64,000 bases of DNA from Azohydromonas aeria (GTDB taxonomy: Bacteria > Pseudomonadota > Gammaproteobacteria > Burkholderiales > Burkholderiaceae_C): contig NZ_VIDQ01000004.1 in NCBI RefSeq assembly GCF_009760915.1, positions 96,424 through 160,423 on the forward strand, in the 5' to 3' direction. The position numbers were made by a program, and so were the translations under genes. Positions 41,796 to 49,641 of this stretch are shown piece by piece. Positions within the stretch are counted from its first letter, which is position 1; every line of letters begins with the position of its first letter. The notes under the pieces were generated by a model that made no database searches, was not told where the DNA came from, and was given only the letters and a program-made list of their open reading frames with translations.

Positions 41796-41885
41796 GGCGT
41801 TCCCTGCGCGAGGATTACCTCAACAGGTTCAAAGGGACTTTCTCAGCCGGGTTCCGAAGCGGAACCCAGCACCCCCAGCGAAGGG
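41796..41885 (-). promoter_or_regulatory. TPP (thi-box) riboswitch upstream of the TonB-dependent receptor
   Basis: Read on the minus strand, the leader contains GGGGGTGC, a P3 hairpin GGGTTCCG-CTT-CGGAACCC, then GGCTGAGAAAG, CCCTTTGAACCTG, a P5 hairpin GAGG-TAAT-CCTC, and GCGCAGGGAA. These are the conserved GGGGUGC, CUGAGA, ACCUG and G-(C/U)-AGGGA elements in the right order. The closing P1 stem is not well paired in the sequence I see. It lies 77 bp before the receptor start. TPP binding would be expected to reduce expression. Confidence 0.9.
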
Positions 41886-41974
41886 CGCGATTATCGCGGC
41901 GGCGTTGCGGCCCTCTGTGGCCTGCGGGCCACGAAGGCGCGCCAGGCCTGGCAAGGCTTTGTGACGCGCCCATG

Positions 41975-41999
41975 AAAAAGGCCCGCAGCGCGGGCCTTT
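41975..41999 (-). terminator. rho-independent terminator after ferredoxin-NADP reductase gene
   Basis: Stem GGCCCGC (41980-41986) / GCGGGCC (41990-41996), loop AGC; on the minus strand it is followed by five T. It ends the fdxA-FNR transcript. The weaker T run on the plus strand is not needed there. Confidence 0.8.
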
Positions 42000-42026
42000 C
42001 AGGAGGTACGGGCGGGAAGCCGCGTC

Positions 42027-43133
42027 TCAGTCGAACACCGGCGTTTCCACGCCCAGCACCTTGTGCAGCTTGGGGCTGGTGGTCGTGTACTGCAGGTGCA
42101 CCTTCTTCTCCGGGAAGATGTAGGGCACGGCACCGAAGGCGGCCAGCGCGGCCTCGTGGAAGCCGGAGAGGATCAGCTTCTTCTTGCCCGGGTAGGTGTT
42201 GACGTCGCCCACGGCGAAGATGCCGGGAATGCTGGTCTGGAACTTCTCCGTGTCCACCACGATCTGCTTGCGCTCCAGCGCCAGGCCCCACTCGGCGATG
42301 GGCCCCAGCTTCGGCGACAGGCCGAAGAACACCAGCAGCATGTCCATCGGCACCACGCGCGTGACGCCGTCACCGCCGGTGACCTTGACGCCGTTGAGTG
42401 TCTGGCCGTCGGCGCTGGCGTCGATGCCCGTGACCTGGCCGACGATGAACTGCATCTCGTAGGCGTCGCACAGCTCCTTCATCTTGGCCACCGAGGCCGG
42501 CGCGGCGCGGAAGCCGTCGCGGCGGTGGATCAGGATGACGCTCTCGGCCTTGTTCGGGCCCTCCTGCGCGAAGTTCAGCGCCCAGTCCAGCGCCGAGTCG
42601 CCGCCGCCGACGATCACCAGGTTCTTGCCGGCGAAGAGGGCGGGGTTCTTGACGCGGTAGAAGACCTGCTTGTCGTTGAAGGCGTCCAGGCCATCGACCT
42701 TGAGCATGCGCGGCTGGAACGAGCCCACGCCGCCGGCGATGAAGATGGTCTTGGTCAGGAAGCGCGTGCCCTTGCTGGTCTCGACGTAGAAGCGGCCGTC
42801 GTCCTGCTTCTGCACCGTCGTGACTTCCTGGCCCAGGTGGAAGGTCGCGCCGAAGGGCTCGATCTGCTTGAGCAGGTTGTCGGTGAGCTCCTTGCCGGTG
42901 CACATCGGCACGGCCGGGATGTCGTAGATCGGCTTGTCGGGGTAGAGCTCGATGCACTGGCCGCCGGGGTAGGCCAGCGAGTCGATGATGTGGCACTTGA
43001 TCTCGAGCAGTCCGAGCTCGAACACCTGGAACAGGCCGCAGGGGCCCGCGCCCACGATCACGGCATCGGTTTCGATCGGGCCGTCGTGGCCCGCCGCCGT
43101 CTTGGCGACTTCTTCGTTCAGTTGGGGTTCCAT
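42027..43133 (-). CDS. ferredoxin-NADP reductase, thioredoxin-reductase-like type
   Basis: A 368-residue FAD/NAD(P)H enzyme of the TrxR-like FNR family, which lacks the redox-active CxxC of thioredoxin reductase. The FAD-binding [19 protein letters not shown] is at residues about 25-43, the NADPH-binding [16 protein letters not shown] near 170, and [21 protein letters not shown] near the C terminus. It transfers electrons between NADPH and ferredoxin. It is 13 bp downstream of fdxA, so the pair is one operon with its own terminator, and it is near the sulfite reductase genes. Confidence 0.93.
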   Translation of the reverse strand: MEPQLNEEVAKTAAGHDGPIETDAVIVGAGPCGLFQVFELGLLEIKCHIIDSLAYPGGQCIELYPDKPIYDIPAVPMCTGKELTDNLLKQIEPFGATFHLGQEVTTVQKQDDGRFYVETSKGTRFLTKTIFIAGGVGSFQPRMLKVDGLDAFNDKQVFYRVKNPALFAGKNLVIVGGGDSALDWALNFAQEGPNKAESVILIHRRDGFRAAPASVAKMKELCDAYEMQFIVGQVTGIDASADGQTLNGVKVTGGDGVTRVVPMDMLLVFFGLSPKLGPIAEWGLALERKQIVVDTEKFQTSIPGIFAVGDVNTYPGKKKLILSGFHEAALAAFGAVPYIFPEKKVHLQYTTTSPKLHKVLGVETPVFD

Positions 43134-43146
43134 GATCTCGCGGGGC

Positions 43147-43470
43147 TTACTTGATCAGTTCCGGCAGCTTGCCGGTGCGGTTCTTCCACTCCTCGGCATC
43201 GGGCAGCGCGGCCTTGCGCTTGGTGATGCTGGGCCACTGCTTGGACAGCTCGGCGTTGAGCTTGATGAAGTGCTGCTGGTCGCCCGGCACGTCCTCCTCG
43301 GGAAGGATAGCGTTGACCGGGCACTCGGGAATGCACACCGCGCAGTCGATGCACTCGTCCGGATCGATCGTCAGGAAGTTCGGGCCTTCCCGGAAGCAGT
43401 CCACGGGGCACACATCGACGCAGTCGGTGTATTTGCAGCGGATGCACGATTCGGTGACGACGTGGGTCAT
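43147..43470 (-). CDS. fdxA: 7Fe-type ferredoxin
   Basis: A 107-residue ferredoxin of the Azotobacter FdI type, with one 3Fe-4S and one 4Fe-4S cluster. The ligand runs are [18 protein letters not shown] and [16 protein letters not shown]; the C-terminal extension is typical. The start MTHVVTE is preferred because the family begins there; an in-frame GTG-type extension upstream is not conserved. It heads a two-gene operon with the reductase at 42027. Confidence 0.95.
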   Translation of the reverse strand: MTHVVTESCIRCKYTDCVDVCPVDCFREGPNFLTIDPDECIDCAVCIPECPVNAILPEEDVPGDQQHFIKLNAELSKQWPSITKRKAALPDAEEWKNRTGKLPELIK

Positions 43471-43609
43471 GGCGTTTGGAGTGGTGAAGTTGAGCCCGGC
43501 CGCGCACACGACCGGCGGCGCCGCGGCGAAAGGCGAAAAATGACGATTTTAAGGCCTGAGGGTTTCCACTGAAACCTGAGATACATCAAGAACGCGACGG
43601 GGCACCGCC

Positions 43610-44371
43610 TTATGTCGCTTCGGGCGCCTCGGCCGCACCGATGGCGTCCGCCGCGTCCGTCGCCTCGGCCGCATCCAGCGCCGACGCGCCCGCGCCCACG
43701 ATCACGATCGTGGGCTGGCCCGCGTGCAGCGCCGCGGCCTCGGCCAGCGTGTCCACGCGGTGCGCGCTGGCGCGCTCCTGCGGCGTGCCGACGGCCGAGA
43801 CCACGCTCACCGCCTCGCCCGACGGCCAGCCCGCGTCGAGCAGCCGCTGCGACAGCGCCGGCAGCGCGTGCCCGGCCATGTAGAACACTTCCGTGTCGGC
43901 GCTGCGGCTGGCGCGCAGCGTGCCCGCGCGCGTCATGGCCGTGCTCAGGCTGACGTTGCGCCCGCGCCCGCGCCGCGTCAGCGGCCGCTGCGTCGCGGCC
44001 GCGGCCGCCATGGCCGAGGTCACGCCGGGCACGACCTCGCAGTCGATGCCCGCGGCGCGCAGCGCCAGCAGCTCCTCCTCGAGCCGGCCGAACACGCTCG
44101 GGTCGCCGCCCTTGAGCCGCGCCACCAGCGCCACGTCCGGCCGCCGCGCCTGCTCGACCAGCAGCGCGTTGATGCGCGCCTGGCCGGTGCTGTCGCGGTA
44201 GCCGCGCTTGCCCACGTCGAGCCACTGCGCCTGCGGCGCCAGTGCCCGCAGCGCGGGGTCGGTCAGGGCGTCGAAGAGCACCACCTGCGCCGCGCCCAGG
44301 CGCTGCGCGCCGCGCACCGTGATCAGGTCCGCCGCGCCGGGGCCGGCGCCGATGAAGACCACGCGGCCCAT
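43610..44371 (-). CDS. cobA: uroporphyrinogen-III C-methyltransferase
   Basis: A 253-residue SAM-dependent enzyme that makes precorrin-2, the precursor of siroheme for the sulfite reductase. The family motifs VVFIGAGPGAADLITVRGAQRL at the start, ARLKGGDPSVFGRL in the middle and EVVPGVTSAMAAAA are present. An Ala/Glu-rich tail of about 20 residues follows and probably has no fixed fold. It lies 22 bp after cysH and is likely part of the cys operon. Confidence 0.95.
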   Translation of the reverse strand: MGRVVFIGAGPGAADLITVRGAQRLGAAQVVLFDALTDPALRALAPQAQWLDVGKRGYRDSTGQARINALLVEQARRPDVALVARLKGGDPSVFGRLEEELLALRAAGIDCEVVPGVTSAMAAAAATQRPLTRRGRGRNVSLSTAMTRAGTLRASRSADTEVFYMAGHALPALSQRLLDAGWPSGEAVSVVSAVGTPQERASAHRVDTLAEAAALHAGQPTIVIVGAGASALDAAEATDAADAIGAAEAPEAT

Positions 44372-44393
44372 CTGCTGCAGCGTCCTTCCCCGG

Positions 44394-45122
44394 TCAGGCC
44401 GGCAGGGCGCTTTGCTTGACGTGCAGGCCGCATTCCTTGGCCGACTCGTCCTCCCACCACCAGCGTCCGGCGCGGAAGGGCTCGCCCAGCGAGATGGCGC
44501 GGGTGCACGGCGCGCAGCCGATGCTCGGGAAGAACTGGTCGTGCAGCGCGTTGTAGGGCACTTCGTGCAGCTTGATGTAGTGCCACACGTCGCCCCAGGT
44601 CCAGTCGGCCAGCGGGTTGAGCTTTACCCGGCCCCGGTCGTCCTGGTCCTCGAACGGGACGGTGCCGCGGTTGTCGGACTGCTCGCGGCGCATGCCGGTG
44701 ATCCAGGCGCCGCGCTCGGCCAGCATGCGCGACAGCGGCTCCAGCTTGCGCACCGCGCAGCAGCCCTTGCGCAGCGGCATGCTCTCGTACATGGCGCGCT
44801 CGCCGTGGCGGCCGACGAACTCGATCACCGCTTCCTGCACCGGGCGGTAGACCTCGACCTCGATGCCGTAGCGCTCCCGGATGCGCGGCAGCAGCGCCAG
44901 CGTCTCCGCGTGCAGCGCGCCGGTGTCGAGCGTGCCCAGGGCGATGGGCAGGCCATGGCGGCCGATCAGGTCGGTGATGACCATGTCCTCGGCGCCGAGG
45001 CTGTTGGCCAGCACGACGCGGCCGGGGAAGCGCTCGGCGGCGTCGCGCAGCAGGTCCAGGGCGCGCGCGACCTTCGCTTCGAAGTCGGCGCTGGGGCGGG
45101 CGTGGAGTTCGATGGCGCTCAT
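44394..45122 (-). CDS. cysH: adenylyl-sulfate/phosphoadenylyl-sulfate reductase (iron-sulfur type)
   Basis: A 242-residue reductase of assimilatory sulfate reduction that makes sulfite. The P-loop-like ANSLGAEDMVI is at about 50, and the two cysteine pairs CCAVRK and CAPCTR, plus the C-terminal KECGLH, are those of the enzymes that carry a 4Fe-4S cluster and prefer APS. The chosen start MSAIELHARP is about 7 bp downstream of the DUF934 stop, as expected in the operon. The length is normal. Confidence 0.95.
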   Translation of the reverse strand: MSAIELHARPSADFEAKVARALDLLRDAAERFPGRVVLANSLGAEDMVITDLIGRHGLPIALGTLDTGALHAETLALLPRIRERYGIEVEVYRPVQEAVIEFVGRHGERAMYESMPLRKGCCAVRKLEPLSRMLAERGAWITGMRREQSDNRGTVPFEDQDDRGRVKLNPLADWTWGDVWHYIKLHEVPYNALHDQFFPSIGCAPCTRAISLGEPFRAGRWWWEDESAKECGLHVKQSALPA

Positions 45123-45129
45123 GGCGGTG

Positions 45130-45639
45130 TCAGCTCCGGGAGGCGTAGGGCTGCGGGTTGTTGCGCGCGAACAGCGGTTGCGGGTGCTCGGTGTCGCCCT
45201 GGTAATGGCCGCCGAAGAAGCCCAGCGCGCGGCGCGCGAACTCGGGCTTCTGGTCGGCGCGCAGCTGCGCCGCGTCGAAGCCGGTGCGCTGCAGCAGCGG
45301 CACCATGTCCACCAGCACCTCGCCGGTGGCGCGGACCTCGCCCTTGAAGCCGTAGCGCGCGCGCAGCAGCCGGGCCTGCGAGTAGGCGCGGCCGTCCACC
45401 CACTTCGGGAAGTGCAGCACCACCAGCGCCAGGCGCGGCAGGTCGGCGGCCACGTCTTCCACGTCGGCATCGTTGGGCAGCATCACGCCCACGGCCACGC
45501 CCTGCGGCCATTCGGCGCGCACCGCGTGCCACTGCTCCAGCGTCAGCAGCCGGTGCGGCGCCACGGGCGGGTGGCTCTGCGGGCCGTCCTCGCCGCTGAC
45601 CTGCTGCCAGCGGTCCTGATGGGGGTCGATGAATTTCAT
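45130..45639 (-). CDS. DUF934 family protein, sulfate-assimilation operon
   Basis: A 169-residue protein of the DUF934 family, almost always between cysI and cysH in beta- and gamma-proteobacteria. Conserved runs here include FPKWVDGRAYSQARLLR, GEVRATGEVLVDMV and LQRTGFDA. The biochemical role is unclear; an accessory role in sulfite or APS reduction is inferred from context. The start MKFIDPHQ is chosen over an in-frame extension of four residues. Confidence 0.88.
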   Translation of the reverse strand: MKFIDPHQDRWQQVSGEDGPQSHPPVAPHRLLTLEQWHAVRAEWPQGVAVGVMLPNDADVEDVAADLPRLALVVLHFPKWVDGRAYSQARLLRARYGFKGEVRATGEVLVDMVPLLQRTGFDAAQLRADQKPEFARRALGFFGGHYQGDTEHPQPLFARNNPQPYASRS

Positions 45640-45678
45640 AACGGAAGGCAACTCGAAAGGCGTAAGGACTCGAAGGGC

Positions 45679-47391
45679 TCAGGCGGGCACGGCCTCGCGC
45701 TGCGCGGTGCTGCTGCGCACGGCGTCGGCGGCGGCCTTGAACGGGACCAGGCCCACGCGGCGCACGGTGTCGATGAAGCGCTCGCCCTCGCCGCGCTGCT
45801 GGCGGTAGGTCTCCAGGATGGCATCGATCACGTCGGGCACCTCGTCGGCCGCGAAGGACGGGCCGATGACCTTGCCGGCCACGGCCTTGCCCGACAGCGT
45901 GGAGCCGTCGGAGCCGCCCAGCGTGATCTGGTACCACTCGCTGCCGTCCTTGTCGACGCCGAGGATGCCGATGTGGCCGCTGTGGTGGTGGCCGCAGGAG
46001 TTGATGCAGCCCGACATGTGCAGGTCGATGTCGCCGATGTCCCACAGCTCGTCGAGGTCCTGGTAGCGCTCCAGCAGCGCCTCGGCGATGGGGATGGAGC
46101 GCGCGTTGGCCAGGGCGCAGAAGTCGCCGCCCGGGCAGGCGATCATGTCGCTGAGCAGCCCGATGTTGGGCGCGGCGAAGCCCGCGCCCTTGGCGGCCTG
46201 CCACACGGCGTACAGGTCGGCCTCGCGCACCCAGGGCAGCAGCAGGTTCTGGTCGTGCGTCACGCGCAGCTCGCCCAGCGAGTAGCGGTCGGCCATGGTG
46301 GCGGCCGCTTCCATCTGCGCCGAGGTCGTGTCGCCGGGCGCCTGGCCCACGCGCTTGAGCGACAGCGTCACGGCGCGGTAGCCGCTGACCTTGTGCGCGT
46401 GCACGTTGCGCTCCAGCCAGCGGCCGAAGGCCTGCTGCTGGTCGCCGTGGCGCGCGGGCTGGAAGCCGCTGGGCGCCGGGCGCACGCCCGCGGGCAGCGC
46501 GAAGCTCGCCGCCACGCGCTCGAGCTCGCGCGGCGGAATCAGGTGCGCCGCGCCTTCGGCGTCGTGGGCCAGGATCTGGCGGAACTCTTCATTGACGGCG
46601 TCGAAGAACTTCTGCCCCTCGGCCTTCACCAGGATCTTGATGCGCGCCTTGTAGAGGTTGTCGCGGCGGCCGTAGCGGTTGTAGACGCGCACGATGGCCT
46701 CGATGTAGACGAGGATCTGCTGCCACGGCACGAAGGCGTTGATCTCCACCGCCACCACCGGCGTGCGGCCCATGCCGCCGCCGACGAACACCTTGAAGCC
46801 GACCTCGCCGGCCTCGTTCTTCACCACTTGCAGCCCGATGTCGTGCCACAGGATGGCAGCGCGATCCTCGGCGGCGCCGGTGATGGCGATCTTGAACTTG
46901 CGCGGCAGGAAGGCGAATTCCGGATGCAGCGTGCTCCACTGGCGCAGCACCTCGGCATAGGGACGCGGATCGACCTCCTCGTCGGGCGCGATGCCGGCCA
47001 GCGCGTCGGTGGTGATGTTGCGGATGCAGTTGCCGCTGGTCTGGATACCGTGCATGTCCACCTCGGCCAGCAGCTCCATCACGTCGGCGGCCTGGTGCAG
47101 CGGGATCCAGTTGAACTGGCAGTTCTGGCGCGTCGTGAAGTGCGCGTAGTCGCGGTCGAACTCGCGCGCGATGCGCGCGAGCTGGCGCAGCTGGCGGCTG
47201 GAGAGCTCGCCGTAGGGCACGGCGATGCGCGCCATGGGCGCGTGGCGCTGGATGTACCAGCCGTTCTGCAGCCGCAGCGGGCGGAACTCGTCGTCGCCAA
47301 GCTCGCCGCGCAGGTTGCGCTCGAGCTGGTCGCGGAACTGCGCAGCGCGCGCGCGCACGAACTGGCGGTCGAAATCGGTGTACTTGTACAT
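45679..47391 (-). CDS. cysI: sulfite reductase hemoprotein, ferredoxin-dependent type
   Basis: A 570-residue siroheme/4Fe-4S enzyme reducing sulfite to sulfide. Both ferredoxin-like halves are visible. TTRQNCQFNWIPL lies near residue 80, and the cluster and siroheme cysteines are in CPGGDFCALANARS and HMSGCINSCGHHHSG. No cysJ flavoprotein subunit is present here, and the enzyme type normally takes electrons from ferredoxin. Nearby fdxA and its reductase may supply them. It is the first gene of the cysI-DUF934-cysH-cobA operon. Confidence 0.94.
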   Translation of the reverse strand: MYKYTDFDRQFVRARAAQFRDQLERNLRGELGDDEFRPLRLQNGWYIQRHAPMARIAVPYGELSSRQLRQLARIAREFDRDYAHFTTRQNCQFNWIPLHQAADVMELLAEVDMHGIQTSGNCIRNITTDALAGIAPDEEVDPRPYAEVLRQWSTLHPEFAFLPRKFKIAITGAAEDRAAILWHDIGLQVVKNEAGEVGFKVFVGGGMGRTPVVAVEINAFVPWQQILVYIEAIVRVYNRYGRRDNLYKARIKILVKAEGQKFFDAVNEEFRQILAHDAEGAAHLIPPRELERVAASFALPAGVRPAPSGFQPARHGDQQQAFGRWLERNVHAHKVSGYRAVTLSLKRVGQAPGDTTSAQMEAAATMADRYSLGELRVTHDQNLLLPWVREADLYAVWQAAKGAGFAAPNIGLLSDMIACPGGDFCALANARSIPIAEALLERYQDLDELWDIGDIDLHMSGCINSCGHHHSGHIGILGVDKDGSEWYQITLGGSDGSTLSGKAVAGKVIGPSFAADEVPDVIDAILETYRQQRGEGERFIDTVRRVGLVPFKAAADAVRSSTAQREAVPA

Positions 47392-47765
47392 GTCAGTGCT
47401 TCACTTTCAGTCTGGCCGTCATCGGGGCCCCGTGCGCGGCAGTGCGCGCACCCGCTGCTCGGTCAGTTCCAGGCGCAACGGCGTCGCGGGCCGGCGGCGT
47501 TTCACATGCGCGAGGCCGGCTCAACGTCCTCGCCCAGGCCCGCCCGAAACGCCACCCGATCCAATCGCCATTCCCGCTTCGGAGTGATTGACTTGCGCGA
47601 GCTCAAGCTCTCGCCCAGGGTGTGAAATGTAAACGCCGTCCTTATATTTCAAAAGAACAGAAAAGTTGTTTGCTTATGGAGCGCATAAGCTAAGAAGCCC
47701 TGCGAGGCTGCCGCCCAAGTCCGGGTAAACCAGTGCCCGGGCCAGCTTTTCTAGAATCGAACCCC
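47392..47765. other. 374-bp divergent regulatory region between cysI and the patatin gene
   Basis: The left part is GC-rich; the right part (about 47630-47700) is AT-rich. It holds GCTTATG (47672-47678) and CATAAGC (47684-47690), a perfect 7-bp inverted repeat with 5-bp spacer. Its core, CTTAT-N7-ATAAG, fits the T-N11-A pattern of LysR-type operators, and CysB or Cbl would be the natural regulator for cysI. TAGAAT at 47752-47757 is a possible -10 for the patatin gene. Confidence 0.5.
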
Positions 47766-48701
47766 ATGCATCAACGCCCCCGTTCGCGGTGCCGGAACTT
47801 GCTTTCCGTGCTGCCGCTGCTCGCGCTGGCCGCCTGCCAGAGCGTGCCGCCCCAGGTCTCCAGCACCATTCCCACGCCGGTCGTGACCCCGGCGCTGGTG
47901 GCCGTGAAGCCCGCCGTGCCGCGCGATCCGCCGCGCATCGGCCTGGCGCTGGGCGGGGGCGCGGCGCGCGGCTTCGCGCACATCGGCGTGATCCAGGTGC
48001 TGGAGGAGGCGGGCATCCGGCCGTCGCTGGTGGTGGGCACCTCGGCCGGCTCGCTGGTGGCGGCGCTGTACGCCAGCGGCCTGAACGGGAAGCAGCTGGG
48101 CGAGCTGGCGGTGGCGATGGACGAGTCGGCCATCACCGACTGGGCCTATCCCGGGCGCGGGCTGCTGCGCGGCGAGGCGCTGGCGCGGTACGTGCGCGAG
48201 CACACCGGTGCCAAATCCATCGAGCAGATGAAGCTGCCGCTGGGCATCGTCGCCACCGACCTCGACAGCGGCGCGCCGATCCTGTTCCAGCGCGGCGACA
48301 CGGCCACCGCCGTGCGCGCCTCCAGCGCCGTGCCGGCGGTGTTCCAGCCGGTGCGCATCGGCAACCGCGAGTACGTCGATGGCGGGCTGGTGTCGCCGGT
48401 GCCGGTGCGCTTCGCGCGCCAGATGGGCGCGGAGCTGATCGTGGCGGTGGACATCACCAGCCCGCCCGAAGGCCAGCCCACGGGCGACGCCATGCGCATG
48501 CTGCTGCAGACCTTTTCCATCATGGGCCGCAGCATCAACAGCTTCGAGCTCAAGGACGCCGACCTGGTGCTGCGCCCCAGGCTCGACGGTGTCAGCAGCG
48601 CCGACTTCACCGCGCGCAAGCGCGCCATCCAGGCCGGGCGCGAGTCCGCCCAGGCGCTGCTGCCGCAGCTGCGCCAGCGCATCGCGCTGCTGAGCCAGTG
48701 A
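47766..48701 (+). CDS. patatin-like phospholipase lipoprotein
   Basis: A 311-residue patatin-domain protein. The oxyanion GGGAARG is at residues 63-69, the nucleophile S93 in GTSAGS and the catalytic D205 in VDGGL. The signal peptide ends in L-A-A-C (C24), so it is a lipoprotein. It resembles the RssA/NTE-like group but is surface- or periplasm-anchored. The substrate is not known. No SD; TAGAAT lies 8 nt before the ATG. Confidence 0.92.
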   Translation: MHQRPRSRCRNLLSVLPLLALAACQSVPPQVSSTIPTPVVTPALVAVKPAVPRDPPRIGLALGGGAARGFAHIGVIQVLEEAGIRPSLVVGTSAGSLVAALYASGLNGKQLGELAVAMDESAITDWAYPGRGLLRGEALARYVREHTGAKSIEQMKLPLGIVATDLDSGAPILFQRGDTATAVRASSAVPAVFQPVRIGNREYVDGGLVSPVPVRFARQMGAELIVAVDITSPPEGQPTGDAMRMLLQTFSIMGRSINSFELKDADLVLRPRLDGVSSADFTARKRAIQAGRESAQALLPQLRQRIALLSQ

Positions 48702-48750
48702 AGGCCGGCCGGTAGAGGGAAGGGGCCGTGCGCGCGGATGCGCAGGCCCC

Positions 48751-48778
48751 AAAGAAAAAGCCCGGCGGGCGCCGGGCT
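48751..48778 (-). terminator. rho-independent terminator after phasin gene
   Basis: Stem AGCCCGGC (48759-48766) / GCCGGGCT (48771-48778), loop GGGC. On the minus strand it is followed by TTTTCTTT. It lies about 110 bp after the phasin stop. Confidence 0.75.
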
Positions 48779-48889
48779 CAAGGTACCCTGAAACCACTTT
48801 CCCCAGGTACCGAGGAGACAACCTTTCGCGGCGGCATTGACACCGCCTCGTCAGCCGAACTGGCGTCCGGCCGCGTCCTAGGTTGTGAT

Positions 48890-49444
48890 TCAGGCAGCCT
48901 TCTTGGCCTTGGCGGCCACGTTGGCGGTGGCCTTGACGGCGCTGGTGGTCACGGCGTTGAAGTTGGCTTCGGCCACTTCGGCGGCCTGCTTGGCAGCCTT
49001 CTGCACGCTTTCGTAGGCGTTGCTGGCGGCGGCGACGGCGGACTTCACCAGGGCGACGGCGTTCTCGGAGCCGGCCGGGGCGTTCTTGACGGCGCTGTCC
49101 ACGAAGGCGGCGATGTTCTTCTGGGCGTCGGCCAGCTGGGCCTCGACGACCTTGCTCACTTCGGCGTTGGTGGCGGCGGCGATGTCATACACCTCGCGGC
49201 CGTAGGCCACGGCCTTCTCGGCGGCCGGCTGCAGCAGGCCGGCTTGCAGGGACAGCAGCTCCTGCGGGTTCGTCACGGCCATGGCAGCCTTGGTGTTCTC
49301 GGCGGCGTCGTTCAGGGCCGACTTGGCGGAAGCCAGGTTCAGGGCGGCCATCTTCTCCACGCCTTCCAGGGCCTTGCCGGCCAGACCGAAAGCGGTCTCG
49401 ACGTTGGCCTTGGAAGCGGCGATCAGTTGTTCGGCGGTCAGCAT
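48890..49444 (-). CDS. phaP: phasin family protein (PHA granule coat)
   Basis: A 184-residue, Ala-rich, entirely helical protein that starts MLTAEQLIAASKANVETAFGL and is typical of PhaP phasins, including the NPQELLSLQAGLLQPAAEK stretch and an Ala/Lys-rich tail. Phasins coat polyhydroxyalkanoate granules and are highly expressed. The gene has its own strong promoter and PhaR-like boxes upstream and a terminator downstream. Confidence 0.93.
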   Translation of the reverse strand: MLTAEQLIAASKANVETAFGLAGKALEGVEKMAALNLASAKSALNDAAENTKAAMAVTNPQELLSLQAGLLQPAAEKAVAYGREVYDIAAATNAEVSKVVEAQLADAQKNIAAFVDSAVKNAPAGSENAVALVKSAVAAASNAYESVQKAAKQAAEVAEANFNAVTTSAVKATANVAAKAKKAA

Positions 49445-49484
49445 GTTCGGTCTCCGGGATCGAGGGTTGGGGAACTTGGAAGTC

Positions 49485-49562
49485 TTTTGCTGCAGTGCAG
49501 CATGGGTGCAAGTATAGGCTTGTCGCCTGCCAGCGCAAGCACTTTTTGCTGCACCGCAACAA
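49485..49562 (-). promoter_or_regulatory. phasin promoter with flanking PhaR-like boxes
   Basis: On the minus strand, TTGCGC (49538-49533) and TATACT (49516-49511) form a -35/-10 pair with 16-bp spacing. Two related boxes flank it. One is TGCTGCAGTGCAGCA (49488-49502), containing CTGC-N3-GCAG, just downstream of the predicted start point. The other is TTGCTGCACCGCAACAA (about 49546-49562), CTGC-N3-GCAA, just upstream of the -35. CTGC-N3/4-GCAG is the reported PhaR site in Paracoccus. PhaR repression relieved by PHA is inferred. Confidence 0.65.
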
Positions 49563-49641
49563 GGTCTTTTGTCGTTTGCACCACAGCGGCCTTGGGCGGC
49601 CCTGTCCGGAGGCCCGCACGCCGGCTGCGCACAATCGGCGC

